A stretch of 64,000 nucleotides of DNA from Hippasteria phrygiana (taxonomy: Eukaryota > Echinodermata > Asteroidea > Valvatida > Goniasteridae). The first letter of the stretch is position 1, and each line of letters opens with the position of its first letter. Positions 23,601 to 35,368 of this stretch are shown here, piece by piece. Position numbers and translations under genes: made by a program. The notes beneath the pieces were generated by a model. The model worked only from the letters and a program-made list of their open reading frames with translations. It made no database searches and was not told the origin of the DNA. The DNA lies in NCBI GenBank assembly GCA_037893225.1, contig JAZGUH010000261.1:868001-932000 (forward strand). The letters are read 5' to 3'.

Positions 23601-26600
23601 TTGTGACTGCTTAACGTTTGCCACATTTTCAGATGAACGCCCCTCCTTTCCCTGTTCATAATTGAATGGGATATTGACCAAATCCAGTATGTTTTACACG
23701 TATGGGTAGCTTAGATCTAGCGCAACAATTTGAGACCATCGCCAGTTTCAGAGCGTTAGAACTTTTCGAGATAATTCAAAACTCGCAACAAATTTCTTCC
23801 CGTGAACTTTGTGTGCTTTCTCCCGTTTACTGCATTGTGACTGCTTAACGTTTGCCACATTTTCAGATGAACGCCCCTCCTTTCCCTGTTCATAATTGTA
23901 TGGGATATTGACCAAATCCAGTATGTTTTACACGTATGGGTAGCTTAGATCTACCGCAACAATTTGAGACCATCGCCAGCTTCAGAGCGTTAGAACTAGT
24001 GGAGAAAATTCAAACCTCGCAACACATTTCTTCCCGTGAACTCTGTGTGCGTTCTCCCGATTACTGCATTGTGACTGCTTAACGTTTGCCACATTTTCAG
24101 ATGAACGCCCCTCCTTTCCCTGTTCATAATTGAATGGGATATTGACCAAATCCAGTATGTTTTACACGTATGGGTAGCTTAGATCTAGCGCAACAATTTG
24201 AGACCATCGCCAGCTTCAGAGCGTTAGAACTCGTGGAGAAAATTCAAACCTCGCAACAAATTTTTTCCCGTGAACTCTGTGTGCGTTCTCCCGATTACTG
24301 CATTGTGACTGCTTAACGTTTGCCAAATTTTCAGATGAACGCCCCTCCTTTCCCTGTTCATAATTGAATGGGATATTGACCAAATCCAGTAATTTTTACA
24401 CGTATGGGTAGCTTAGATCTAGCGCAACAATTTGAGACCATCGCCAGCTTCAGAGCGTTAGAACTTTTCGAGATAATTCAAACCTCGCAACAAATTTCTT
24501 CCCGTGAACTCTGTGTGCGTTCTCCCGATTACTGCATTGTGACTGCTTAACGTTTGCCAAATTTTCAGATGAACGCCCCTCCTTTCCCTGTCCATAATTG
24601 AATGGGATATTGACCAAATCCAGTATGTTTTACACGTATGGGTAGCTTAGATCTAGCGCAACAATTTGAGACCATCGCCAGCTTCAGAGCGTTAGAACTA
24701 GTGGAGAAAATTCAAACCTCGCAACAAGTTTCTTCCCGTGAACTCTGTGTGCGTTCTCCCGTTTACTGCATTGTGACTGCTTAACGTTTGCCAAATTTTC
24801 AGATGAACGCCCCTCCTTTTCCTGTTCATAATTGAATGGGATATTGACCAAATCCAGTAATTTTTACACGTATGGGTAGCTTAGATCTAGCGCAACAATT
24901 TGAGACCATCGCCAGCTTCAGAGCGTTAGAACTTTTCGAGATAATTCAAACCTCGCAACACATTTCTTCCCGTGAACTTTGTTTGCGTTCTCCCGTTTAC
25001 TGCATTGTGACTGCTTAACGTTTGCCACATTTTCAGATGAACGCCCCTCCTTTCCCTGTTCATAATTGAATGGGATATTGACCAAATCCAGTATGTGTTA
25101 CACGTATGGGTAGCTTAGATCTAGCGCAACAATTTGAGACCATCGCCAGCTTCAGAGCGTTAGAACTTTTCGAGATAATTCAAAACTCGCAACAAATTTC
25201 TTCCCGTGAACTTTGTGTGCTTTCTCCCGTTTACTGCATTGTGACTGCTTAACGTTTGCCACATTTTCAGATGAACGCCCCTCCTTTCCCTGTTCATAAT
25301 TGAATGGGATATTGACCAAATCCAGTATGTTTTACACGTATGGGTAGCTTAGATCTACCGCAACAATTTGAGACCATCGCCAGCTTCAGAGCGTTAGAAC
25401 TAGTGGAGAAAATTCAAACCTCGCAACACATTTCTTCCCGTGAACTCTGTGTGCGTTCTCCCGATTACTGCATTGTGACTGCTTAACGTTTGCCAAATTT
25501 TCAGATGAACGCCCCTCCTTTCCCTGTTCATAATTGAATGGGATATTGACCAAATCCAGTAATTTTTACACGTATGGGTAGCTTAGATCTAGCGCAACAA
25601 TTTGAGACCATCGCCAGCTTCAGAGCGTTAGAACTTTTCGAGATAATTCAAAACTCGCAACAAATTTCTTCCCGTGAACTTTGTGTGCTTTCTCCCGTTT
25701 ACTGCATTGTGACTGCTTAACGTTTGCCACATTTTCAGATGAACGCCCCTCCTTTCCCTGTTCATAATTGTATGGGATATTGACCAAATCCAGTATGTTT
25801 TACACGTATGGGTAGCTTAGATCTACCGCAACAATTTGAGACCATCGCCAGCTTCAGAGCGTTAGAACTAGTGGAGAAAATTCAAACCTCGCAACACATT
25901 TCTTCCCGTGAACTCTGTGTGCGTTCTCCCGATTACTGCATTGTGACTGCTTAACGTTTGCCAAATTTTCAGATGAACGCCCCTCCTTTCCCTGTTCATA
26001 ATTGAATGGGATATTGACCAAATCCAGTAATTTTTACACGTATGGGTAGCTTAGATCTAGCGCAACAATTTGAGACCATCGCCAGCTTCAGAGCGTTAGA
26101 ACTTTTCGAGATAATTCAAACCTCGCAACACATTTCTTCCCGTGAACTTTGTTTGCGTTCTCCCGTTTACTGCATTGTGACTGCTTAACGTTTGCCACAT
26201 TTTCAGATGAACGCCCCTCCTTTCCCTGTTCATAATTGAATGGGATATTGACCAAATCCAGTATGTTTTACACGTATGGGTAGCTTAGATCTAGCGCAAC
26301 AATTTGAGACCATCGCCAGCTTCAGAGCGTTAGAACTCGTGGAGAAAATTCAAACCTCGCAACAAATTTTTTCCCGTGAACTCTGTGTGCGTTCTCCCGA
26401 TTACTGCATTGTGACTGCTTAACGTTTGCCAAATTTTCAGATGAACGCCCCTCCTTTCCCTGTTCATAATTGAATGGGATATTGACCAAATCCAGTAATT
26501 TTTACACGTATGGGTAGCTTAGATCTAGCGCAACAATTTGAGACCATCGCCAGCTTCAGAGCGTTAGAACTTTTCGAGATAATTCAAACCTCGCAACAAA

Positions 26601-27174
26601 TTTCTTCCCGTGAACTCTGTGTGCGTTCTCCCGATTACTGCATTGTGACTGCTTAACGTTTGCCAAATTTTCAGATGAACGCCCCTCCTTTCCCTGTCCA
26701 TAATTGAATGGGATATTGACCAAATCCAGTATGTTTTACACGTATGGGTAGCTTAGATCTAGCGCAACAATTTGAGACCATCGCCAGCTTCAGAGCGTTA
26801 GAACTAGTGGAGAAAATTCAAACCTCGCAACAAGTTTCTTCCCGTGAACTCTGTGTGCGTTCTCCCGTTTACTGCATTGTGACTGCTTAACGTTTGCCAA
26901 ATTTTCAGATGAACGCCCCTCCTTTCCCTGTTCATAATTGAATGGGATATTGACCAAATCCAGTAATTTGTACACGTATGGGTAGCTTAGATCTAGCGCA
27001 ACAATTTGAGACCATCGCCAGCTTCAGAGCGTTAGAACTTTTCGAGATAATTCAAACCTCGCAACACATTTCTTCCCGTGAACTTTGTTTGCGTTCTCCC
27101 GTTTACTGCATTGTGACTGCTTAACGTTTGCCACATTTTCAGATGAACGCCCCTCCTTTCCCTGTTCATAATTG
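20623..27174. repeat. 15-monomer superunit (3510 bp) present twice
   Basis: Monomers from 20623 to 23664 read 5-6-7-1-3g-4-1/3-4t-1-5-6-7-1, and the same 13 types recur from 24133 to 27174, an offset of 3510 bp (15 x 234). Both end in a type 1 copy with the private G at monomer position 30 (start 23431 and 26941), and both contain the 1/3 hybrid (22027 and 25537). Small differences show they are not identical: CCCAAC versus CGCAAC in the first type 5, TTATTT versus TAATTT in the hybrid, and TTTTCCTG only at 24817-24824. Confidence 0.82.
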
Positions 27175-29280
27175 AATGGGATATTGACCAAATCCAGTAT
27201 GTGTTACACGTATGGGTAGCTTAGATCTAGCGCAACAATTTGAGACCATCGCCAGCTTCAGAGCGTTAGAACTTTTCGAGATAATTCAAAACTCGCAACA
27301 AATTTCTTCCCGTGAACTTTGTGTGCTTTCTCCCGTTTACTGCATTGTGACTGCTTAACGTTTGCCACATTTTCAGATGAACGCCCCTCCTTTCCCTGTT
27401 CATAATTGAATGGGATATTGACCAAATCCAGTATGTTTTACACGTATGGGTAGCTTAGATCTACCGCAACAATTTGAGACCATCGCCAGCTTCAGAGCGT
27501 TAGAACTAGTGGAGAAAATTCAAACCTCGCAACACATTTCTTCCCGTGAACTCTGTGTGCGTTCTCCCGATTACTGCATTGTGACTGCTTAACGTTTGCC
27601 AAATTTTCAGATGAACGCCCCTCCTTTCCCTGTTCATAATTGAATGGGATATTGACCAAATCCAGTAATTTTTACACGTATGGGTAGCTTAGATCTAGCG
27701 CAACAATTTGAGACCATCGCCAGCTTCAGAGCGTTAGAACTTTTCGAGATAATTCAAACCTCGCAACACATTTCTTCCTGTGAACTTTGTTTGCGTTCTC
27801 CCGTTTACTGCATTGTGACTGCTTAACGTTTGCCACATTTTCAGATGAACGCCCCTCCTTTCCCTGTTCATAATTGAATGGGATATTGACCAAATCCAGT
27901 ATGTTTTACACGTATGGGTAGCTTAGATCTAGCGCAACAATTTGAGACCATCGCCAGCTTCAGAGCGTTAGAACTAGTGGAGAAAATTCACACCTCGCAA
28001 CAAATTTCTTCCCGTGAACTCTGTGTGCGTTCTCCCGTTTACTGCATTGTGACTGCTTAACGTTTGCCAAATTTTCAGATGAACGCCCCTCCTTTCCCTG
28101 TTCATAATTGAATGGGATATTGACCAAATCCAGTATGTTTTACACGTATGGGTAGCTTAGATCTAGCGCAACAATTTGAGACCATCGCCAGCTTCAGAGC
28201 GTTAGAACTAGTGGAGAAAATTCAAACCTCGCAACAAGTTTCTTCCCGTGAACTCTGTGTGCGTTCTCCCGTTTACTGCATTGTGACTGCTTAACGTTTG
28301 CCAAATTTTCAGATGAACGCCCCTCCTTTCCCTGTTCATAATTGAATGGGATATTGACCAAATCCAGTAATTTTTACACGTATGGGTAGCTTAGATCTAG
28401 CGCAACAATTTGAGACCATCGCCAGCTTCAGAGCGTTAGAACTTTTCGAGATAATTCAAACCTCGCAACACATTTCTTCCCGTGAACTTTGTTTGCGTTC
28501 TCCCGTTTACTGCATTGTGACTGCTTAACGTTTGCCACATTTTCAGATGAACGCCCCTCCTTTCCCTGTTCATAATTGAATGGGATATTGACCAAATCCA
28601 GTATGTGTTACACGTATGGGTAGCTTAGATCTAGCGCAACAATTTGAGACCATCGCCAGCTTCAGAGCGTTAGAACTTTTCGAGATAATTCAAAACTCGC
28701 AACAAATTTCTTCCCGTGAACTTTGTGTGCTTTCTCCCGTTTACTGCATTGTGACTGCTTAACGTTTGCCACATTTTCAGATGAACGCCCCTCCTTTCCC
28801 TGTTCATAATTGAATGGGATATTGACCAAATCCAGTATGTTTTACACGTATGGGTAGCTTAGATCTACCGCAACAATTTGAGACCATCGCCAGCTTCAGA
28901 GCGTTAGAACTAGTGGAGAAAATTCAAACCTCGCAACACATTTCTTCCCGTGAACTCTGTGTGCGTTCTCCCGATTACTGCATTGTGACTGCTTAACGTT
29001 TGCCAAATTTTTAGATGAACGCCCCTCCTTTCCCTGTTCATAATTGAATGGGATATTGACCAAATCCAGTAATTTTTACACGTATGGGTAGCTTAGATCT
29101 AGCGCAACAATTTGAGACCATCGCCAGCTTCAGAGCGTTAGAACTTTTCGAGATAATTCAAACCTCGCAACAAATTTCTTCCCGTGAACTTTGTTTGCGT
29201 TCTCCCGTTTACTGCATTGTGACTGCTTAACGTTTGCCACATTTTCAGATGAACGCCCCTCCTTTCCCTGTTCATAATTG

Positions 29281-32200
29281 AATGGGATATTGACCAAATC
29301 CAGTATGTTTTACACGTATGGGTAGCTTAGATCTAGCGCAACAATTTGAGACCATCGCCAGCTTCAGAGCGTTAGAACTAGTGGAGAAAATTCACACCTC
29401 GCAACAAATTTCTTCCCGTGAACTCTGTGTGCGTTCTCCCGTTTACTGCATTGTGACTGCTTAACGTTTGCCAAATTTTCAGATGAACGCCCCTCCTTTC
29501 CCTGTTCATAATTGAATGGGATATTGACCAAATCCAGTATGTTTTACACGTATGGGTAGCTTAGATCTAGCGCAACAATTTGAGACCATCGCCAGCTTCA
29601 GAGCGTTAGAACTCGTGGAGAAAATTCAAACCTCGCAACAAATTTCTTCCCGTGAACTCTGTGTGCGTTCTCCCGATTACTGCATTGTGACTGCTTAACG
29701 TTTGCCAAATTTTCAGATGAACGCCCCTCCTTTCCCTGTTCATAATTGAATGGGATATTGACCAAATCCAGTAATTTTTACACGTATGGGTAGCTTAGAT
29801 CTAGCGCAACAATTTGAGACCATCGCCAGCTTCAGAGCGTTAGAACTTTTCGAGATAATTCAAACCTCGCAACACATTTCTTCCCGTGAACTTTGTTTGC
29901 GTTCTCCCGTTTACTGCATTGTGACTGCTTAACGTTTGCCACATTTTCAGATGAACGCCCCTCCTTTCCCTGTTCATAATTGAATGGGATATTGACCAAA
30001 TCCAGTATGTTTTACACGTATGGGTAGCTTAGATCTAGCGCAACAATTTGAGACCATCGCCAGCTTCAGAGCGTTAGAACTAGTGGAGAAAATTCAAACC
30101 TCGCAACAAATTTCTTCCCGTGAACTCTGTGTGCGTTCTCCCGTTTACTGCATTGTGACTGCTTAACGTTTGCCAAATTTTCAGATGAACGCCCCTCCTT
30201 TCCCTGTTCATAATTGAATGGGATATTGACCAAATCCAGTATGTTTTACACGTATGGGTAGCTTAGATCTAGCGCAACAATTTGAGACCATCGCCAGCTT
30301 CAGAGCGTTAGAACTAGTGGAGAAAATTCAAACCTCGCAACAAATTTCTTCCCGTGAACTCTGTGTGCGTTCTCCCGATTACTGCATTGTGACTGCTTAA
30401 CGTTTGCCAAATTTTCAGATGAACGCCCCTCCTTTCCCTGTTCATAATTGAATGGGATATTGACCAAATCCAGTAATTTTTACACGTATGGGTAGCTTAG
30501 ATCTAGCGCAACAATTTGAGACCATCGCCAGCTTCAGAGCGTTAGAACTTTTCGAGATAATTCAAACCTCGCAACAAATTTCTTCCCGTGAACTCTGTGT
30601 GCGTTCTCCCGATTACTGCATTGTGACTGCTTAACGTTTGCCAAATTTTCAGATGAACGCCCCTCCTTTCCCTGTCCATAATTGAATGGGATATTGACCA
30701 AATCCAGTATGTTTTACACGTATGGGTAGCTTAGATCTAGCGCAACAATTTGAGACCATCGCCAGCTTCAGAGCGTTAGAACTAGTGGAGAAAATTCAAA
30801 CCTCGCAACAAGTTTCTTCCCGTGAACTCTGTGTGCGTTCTCCCGTTTACTGCATTGTGACTGCTTAACGTTTGCCAAATTTTCAGATGAACGCCCCTCA
30901 TTTCCCTGTTCATAATTGAATGGGATATTGACCAAATCCAGTAATGTTTACACGTATGGGTAGCTTAGATCTAGCGCAACAATTTGAGACCATCGCCAGC
31001 TTCAGAGCGTTAGAACTTTTCGAGATAATTCAAAACTCGCAACAAATTTCTTCCCGTGAACTTTGTGTGCTTTCTCCCGTTTACTGCATTGTGACTGCTT
31101 AACGTTTGCCACATTTTCAGATGAACGCCCCTCCTTTCCCTGTTCATAATTGAATGGGATATTGACCAAATCCAGTATGTTTTACACGTATGGGTAGCTT
31201 AGATCTAGCGCAACAATTTGAGACCATCGCCAGTTTCAGAGCGTTATAACTCGTGGAGAAAATTCAAACCTCGCAACAGATTTCTTCCCGTGAACTCTGT
31301 GTGCGTTCTCCCGTTTACTGCATTGTGACTGCTTAACGTTTGCCAAAATTTTCAGATGAACGCCCCTCCTTTCCCTGTTCATAATTGAATGGGATATTGA
31401 CCAAATCCAGTAATTTTTGCACGTATGGGTAGCTTAGATCTAGCGCAACAATTTGAGACCATCGCCAGCTTCAGAGCGTTAGAACTAGTGGAGAAAATTC
31501 AAACCTCGCAACACATTTCTTCCCGTGAACTCTGTGTGCGTTCTCCCGTTTACTGCATTGTGACTGCTTAACGTTTGCCAAATTTTCAGATGAACGCCCC
31601 TCCTTTCCCTGTTCATAATTGAATGGGATATTGACCAAATCCAGTATGTTTTACACGTATGGGTAGCTTAGATCTAGCGCAACAATTTGAGACCATCGCC
31701 AGCTTCAGAGCGTTAGAACTTTTCGAGATAATTCAAACCTCGCAACACATTTCTTCCCGTGAACTTTGTTTGCGTTCTCCCGTTTACTGCATTGTGACTG
31801 CTTAACGTTTGCCACATTTTCAGATGAACGCCCCTCCTTTCCCTGTTCATAATTGAATGGGATATTGACCAAATCCAGTATGTTTTACACGTATGGGTAG
31901 CTTAGATCTAGCGCAACAATTTGAGACCATCGCCAGCTTCAGAGCGTTAGAACTAGTGGAGAAAATTCACACCTCGCAACAAATTTCTTCCCGTGAACTC
32001 TGTGTGCGTTCTCCCGATTACTGCATTGTGACTGCTTAACGTTTGCCAAATTTTCAGATGAACGCCCCTCCTTTCCCTGTTCATAATTGAATGGGATATT
32101 GACCAAATCCATTTAATTTTTACACGTATGGGTAGCTTAGATCTAGCGCAACAATTTGAGACCATCGCCAGCTTCAGAGCGTTAGAACTTTTCGAGATAA

Positions 32201-35134
32201 TTCAAACCTCGCAACAAATTTCTTCCCGTGAACTCTGTGTGCGTTCTCCCGATTACTGCATTGTGACTGCTTAACGTTTGCCAAATTTTCAGATGAACGC
32301 CCCTCCTTTCCCTGTCCATAATTGAATGGGATATTGACCAAATCCAGTATGTTTTACACGTATGGGTAGCTTAGATCTAGCGCAACAATTTGAGACCATC
32401 GCCAGCTTCAGAGCGTTAGAACTAGTGGAGAAAATTCAAACCTCGCAACAAGTTTCTTCCCGTGAACTCTGTGTGCGTTCTCCCGTTTACTGCATTGTGA
32501 CTGCTTAACGTTTGCCAAATTTTCAGATGAACGCCCCTCATTTCCCTGTTCATAATTGAATGGGATATTTACCAAATCCAGTAATGTTTACACGTATGGG
32601 TAGCTTAGATCTAGCGCAACAATTTGAGACCATCGCCAGCTTCAGAGCGTTAGAACTTTTCGAGATAATTCAAAACTCGCAACAAATTTCTTCCCGTGAA
32701 CTTTGTGTGCTTTCTCCCGTTTACTGCATTGTGACTGCTTAACGTTTGCCACATTTTCAGATGAACGCCCCTCCTTTCCCTGTTCATAATTGAATGGGAT
32801 ATTGACCAAATCCAGTATGTTTTACACGTATGGGTAGCTTAGATCTAGCGCAACAATTTGAGACCATCGCCAGTTTCAGAGCGTTATAACTCGTGGAGAA
32901 AATTCAAACCTCGCAACAGATTTCTTCCCGTGAACTCTGTGTGCGTTCTCCCGTTTACTGCATTGTGACTGCTTAACGTTTGCCAAAATTTTCAGATGAA
33001 CGCCCCTCCTTTCCCTGTTCATAATTGAATGGGATATTGACCAAATCCAGTAATTTTTGCACGTATGGGTAGCTTAGATCTAGCGCAACAATTTGAGACC
33101 ATCGCCAGCTTCAGAGCGTTAGAACTAGTGGAGAAAATTCAAACCTCGCAACACATTTCTTCCCGTGAACTCTGTGTGCGTTCTCCCGTTTACTGCATTG
33201 TGACTGCTTAACGTTTGCCAAATTTTCAGATGAACGCCCCTCCTTTCCCTGTTCATAATTGAATGGGATATTGACCAAATCCAGTATGTTTTACACGTAT
33301 GGGTAGCTTAGATCTAGCGCAACAATTTGAGACCATCGCCAGCTTCAGAGCGTTAGAACTTTTCGAGATAATTCAAACCTCGCAACACATTTCTTCCCGT
33401 GAACTTTGTTTGCGTTCTCCCGTTTACTGCATTGTGACTGCTTAACGTTTGCCACATTTTCAGATGAACGCCCCTCCTTTCCCTGTTCATAATTGAATGG
33501 GATATTGACCAAATCCAGTATGTTTTACACGTATGGGTAGCTTAGATCTAGCGCAACAATTTGAGACCATCGCCAGCTTCAGAGCGTTAGAACTAGTGGA
33601 GAAAATTCACACCTCGCAACAAATTTCTTCCCGTGAACTCTGTGTGCGTTCTCCCGTTTACTGCATTGTGACTGCTTAACGTTTGCCAAATTTTCAGATG
33701 AACGCCCCTCCTTTCCCTGTTCATAATTGAATGGGATATTGACCAAATCCAGTATGTTTTACACGTATGGGTAGCTTAGATCTAGCGCAACAATTTGAGA
33801 CCATCGCCAGCTTCAGAGCGTTAGAACTAGTGGAGAAAATTCAAACCTCGCAACAAGTTTCTTCCCGTGAACTCTGTGTGCGTTCTCCCGTTTACTGCAT
33901 TGTGACTGCTTAACGTTTGCCAAATTTTCAGATGAACGCCCCTCATTTCCCTGTTCATAATTGAATGGGATATTTACCAAATCCAGTAATGTTTACACGT
34001 ATGGGTAGCTTAGATCTAGCGCAACAATTTGAGACCATCGCCAGCTTCAGAGCGTTAGAACTTTTCGAGATAATTCAAAACTCGCAACAAATTTCTTCCC
34101 GTGAACTTTGTGTGCTTTCTCCCGTTTACTGCATTGTGACTGCTTAACGTTTGCCACATTTTCAGATGAACGCCCCTCCTTTCCCTGTTCATAATTGAAT
34201 GGGATATTGACCAAATCCAGTATGTTTTACACGTATGGGTAGCTTAGATCTAGCGCAACAATTTGAGACCATCGCCAGTTTCAGAGCGTTATAACTCGTG
34301 GAGAAAATTCAAACCTCGCAACAGATTTCTTCCCGTGAACTCTGTGTGCGTTCTCCCGTTTACTGCATTGTGACTGCTTAACGTTTGCCAAAATTTTCAG
34401 ATGAACGCCCCTCCTTTCCCTGTTCATAATTGAATGGGATATTGACCAAATCCAGTAATTTTTGCACGTATGGGTAGCTTAGATCTAGCGCAACAATTTG
34501 AGACCATCGCCAGCTTCAGAGCGTTAGAACTAGTGGAGAAAATTCAAACCTCGCAACACATTTCTTCCCGTGAACTCTGTGTGCGTTCTCCCGTTTACTG
34601 CATTGTGACTGCTTAACGTTTGCCAAATTTTCAGATGAACGCCCCTCCTTTCCCTGTTCATAATTGAATGGGATATTGACCAAATCCAGTATGTTTTACA
34701 CGTATGGGTAGCTTAGATCTAGCGCAACAATTTGAGACCATCGCCAGCTTCAGAGCGTTAGAACTTTTCGAGATAATTCAAACCTCGCAACACATTTCTT
34801 CCCGTGAACTTTGTTTGCGTTCTCCCGTTTACTGCATTGTGACTGCTTAACGTTTGCCACATTTTCAGATGAACGCCCCTCCTTTCCCTGTTCATAATTG
34901 AATGGGATATTGACCAAATCCAGTATGTTTTACACGTATGGGTAGCTTAGATCTAGCGCAACAATTTGAGACCATCGCCAGCTTCAGAGCGTTAGAACTA
35001 GTGGAGAAAATTCACACCTCGCAACAAATTTCTTCCCGTGAACTCTGTGTGCGTTCTCCCGTTTACTGCATTGTGACTGCTTAACGTTTGCCAAATTTTC
35101 AGATGAACGCCCCTCCTTTCCCTGTTCATAATTG
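29281..35134. repeat. Array block 4: transition containing the 7-8-9-10-1b-2 six-monomer unit
   Basis: Order from 29281: 2-11-1-2-2-6-7-8-9-10-1b-2-6(+1)-7-8-9-10-1b-2-7-8-9-10-1b-2. The 2s at 29983 and 30217 lack C115, and the second has A162. Type 11 appears here first (29515), while types 3, 4 and 5 in their block 3 form disappear. The six-monomer unit is 1405 bp because type 9 is 235 bp. The type 6 copy at 32090-32324 is also 235 bp: its CCAGTAATT is replaced by CCATTTAATT. Type 7 copies here have A216 (CCCTCATTT), the right-half form. I see no non-satellite sequence. Confidence 0.85.
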
Positions 35135-35368
35135 AATGGGATATTGACCAAATCCAGTATGTTTTACACGTATGGGTAGCTTAGATCTAGCGCAACAATT
35201 TGAGACCATCGCCAGCTTCAGAGCGTTAGAACTCGTGGAGAAAATTCAAACCTCGCAACAAATTTCTTCCCGTGAACTCTGTGTGCGTTCTCCCGATTAC
35301 TGCATTGTGACTGCTTAACGTTTGCCAAATTTTCAGATGAACGCCCCTCCTTTCCCTGTTCATAATTG
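32559..35368. repeat. Tandem copies of the 1405-bp six-monomer unit, marked by a private T
   Basis: Type 8 monomers at 32559 and 33964 both read ATATTTACC where nearly all others read ATATTGACC (private T at 32570 and 33975). They are 1405 bp apart and are followed by the same order, 9-10-1b-2. A third type 8 at 30919 has the ordinary G, so the change arose before the last duplication but after the earlier one. As a side effect the change opens a 60-codon frame in each copy (32560-32742 and 33965-34147), which I do not regard as a gene. Confidence 0.85.

Larger units (their letters stand above)
14511..29280. repeat. Array block 3: higher-order repeat with core 5-6-7-1-3-4
   Basis: Sixty-three monomers. 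After a leading 1-3-4t the units are: from 15213, 5-6-7(+28)-1-3g-4-3-4/1-2-3-4-1; from 18049, 5-6-7-1-3g-4/3-4/1-2-3-4-1; from 20623, 5-6-7-1-3g-4-1/3-4t-1; from 22729, 5-6-7-1-3-4t; from 24133, 5-6-7-1-3g-4-1/3-4t-1; from 26239, 5-6-7-1-3g-4-1-2-7-1-3g-4-1. A slash marks a hybrid (left type/right type). The first type 5, at 15213, has a type 1-like left end (AT at 26-27). The type 6 before each type 7 carries C226 (TGTCCAT) where the others have T, so 6 and 7 travel together; the type 7 reached from type 2 at 28111 lacks this partner. All monomers are 234 bp except the insertion-bearing one at 15681. Confidence 0.88.

Noticed and set aside
23280..26975. Two identical 61-codon minus-strand frames (23280-23465 and 26790-26975)
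   Set aside because: They arise from the private G at monomer position 30 in the type 1 copies at 23431 and 26941, and are copies of the same duplicated satellite segment.
31953..32165. 70-codon minus-strand frame
   Set aside because: Produced by the one-base insertion in the type 6 monomer at 32090; no gene-like feature.
32560..34147. Two identical 60-codon plus-strand frames (32560-32742 and 33965-34147)
   Set aside because: A single G-to-T change turns TGA into TTA in a satellite monomer. The frame varies mostly by amino-acid changes between monomer types.
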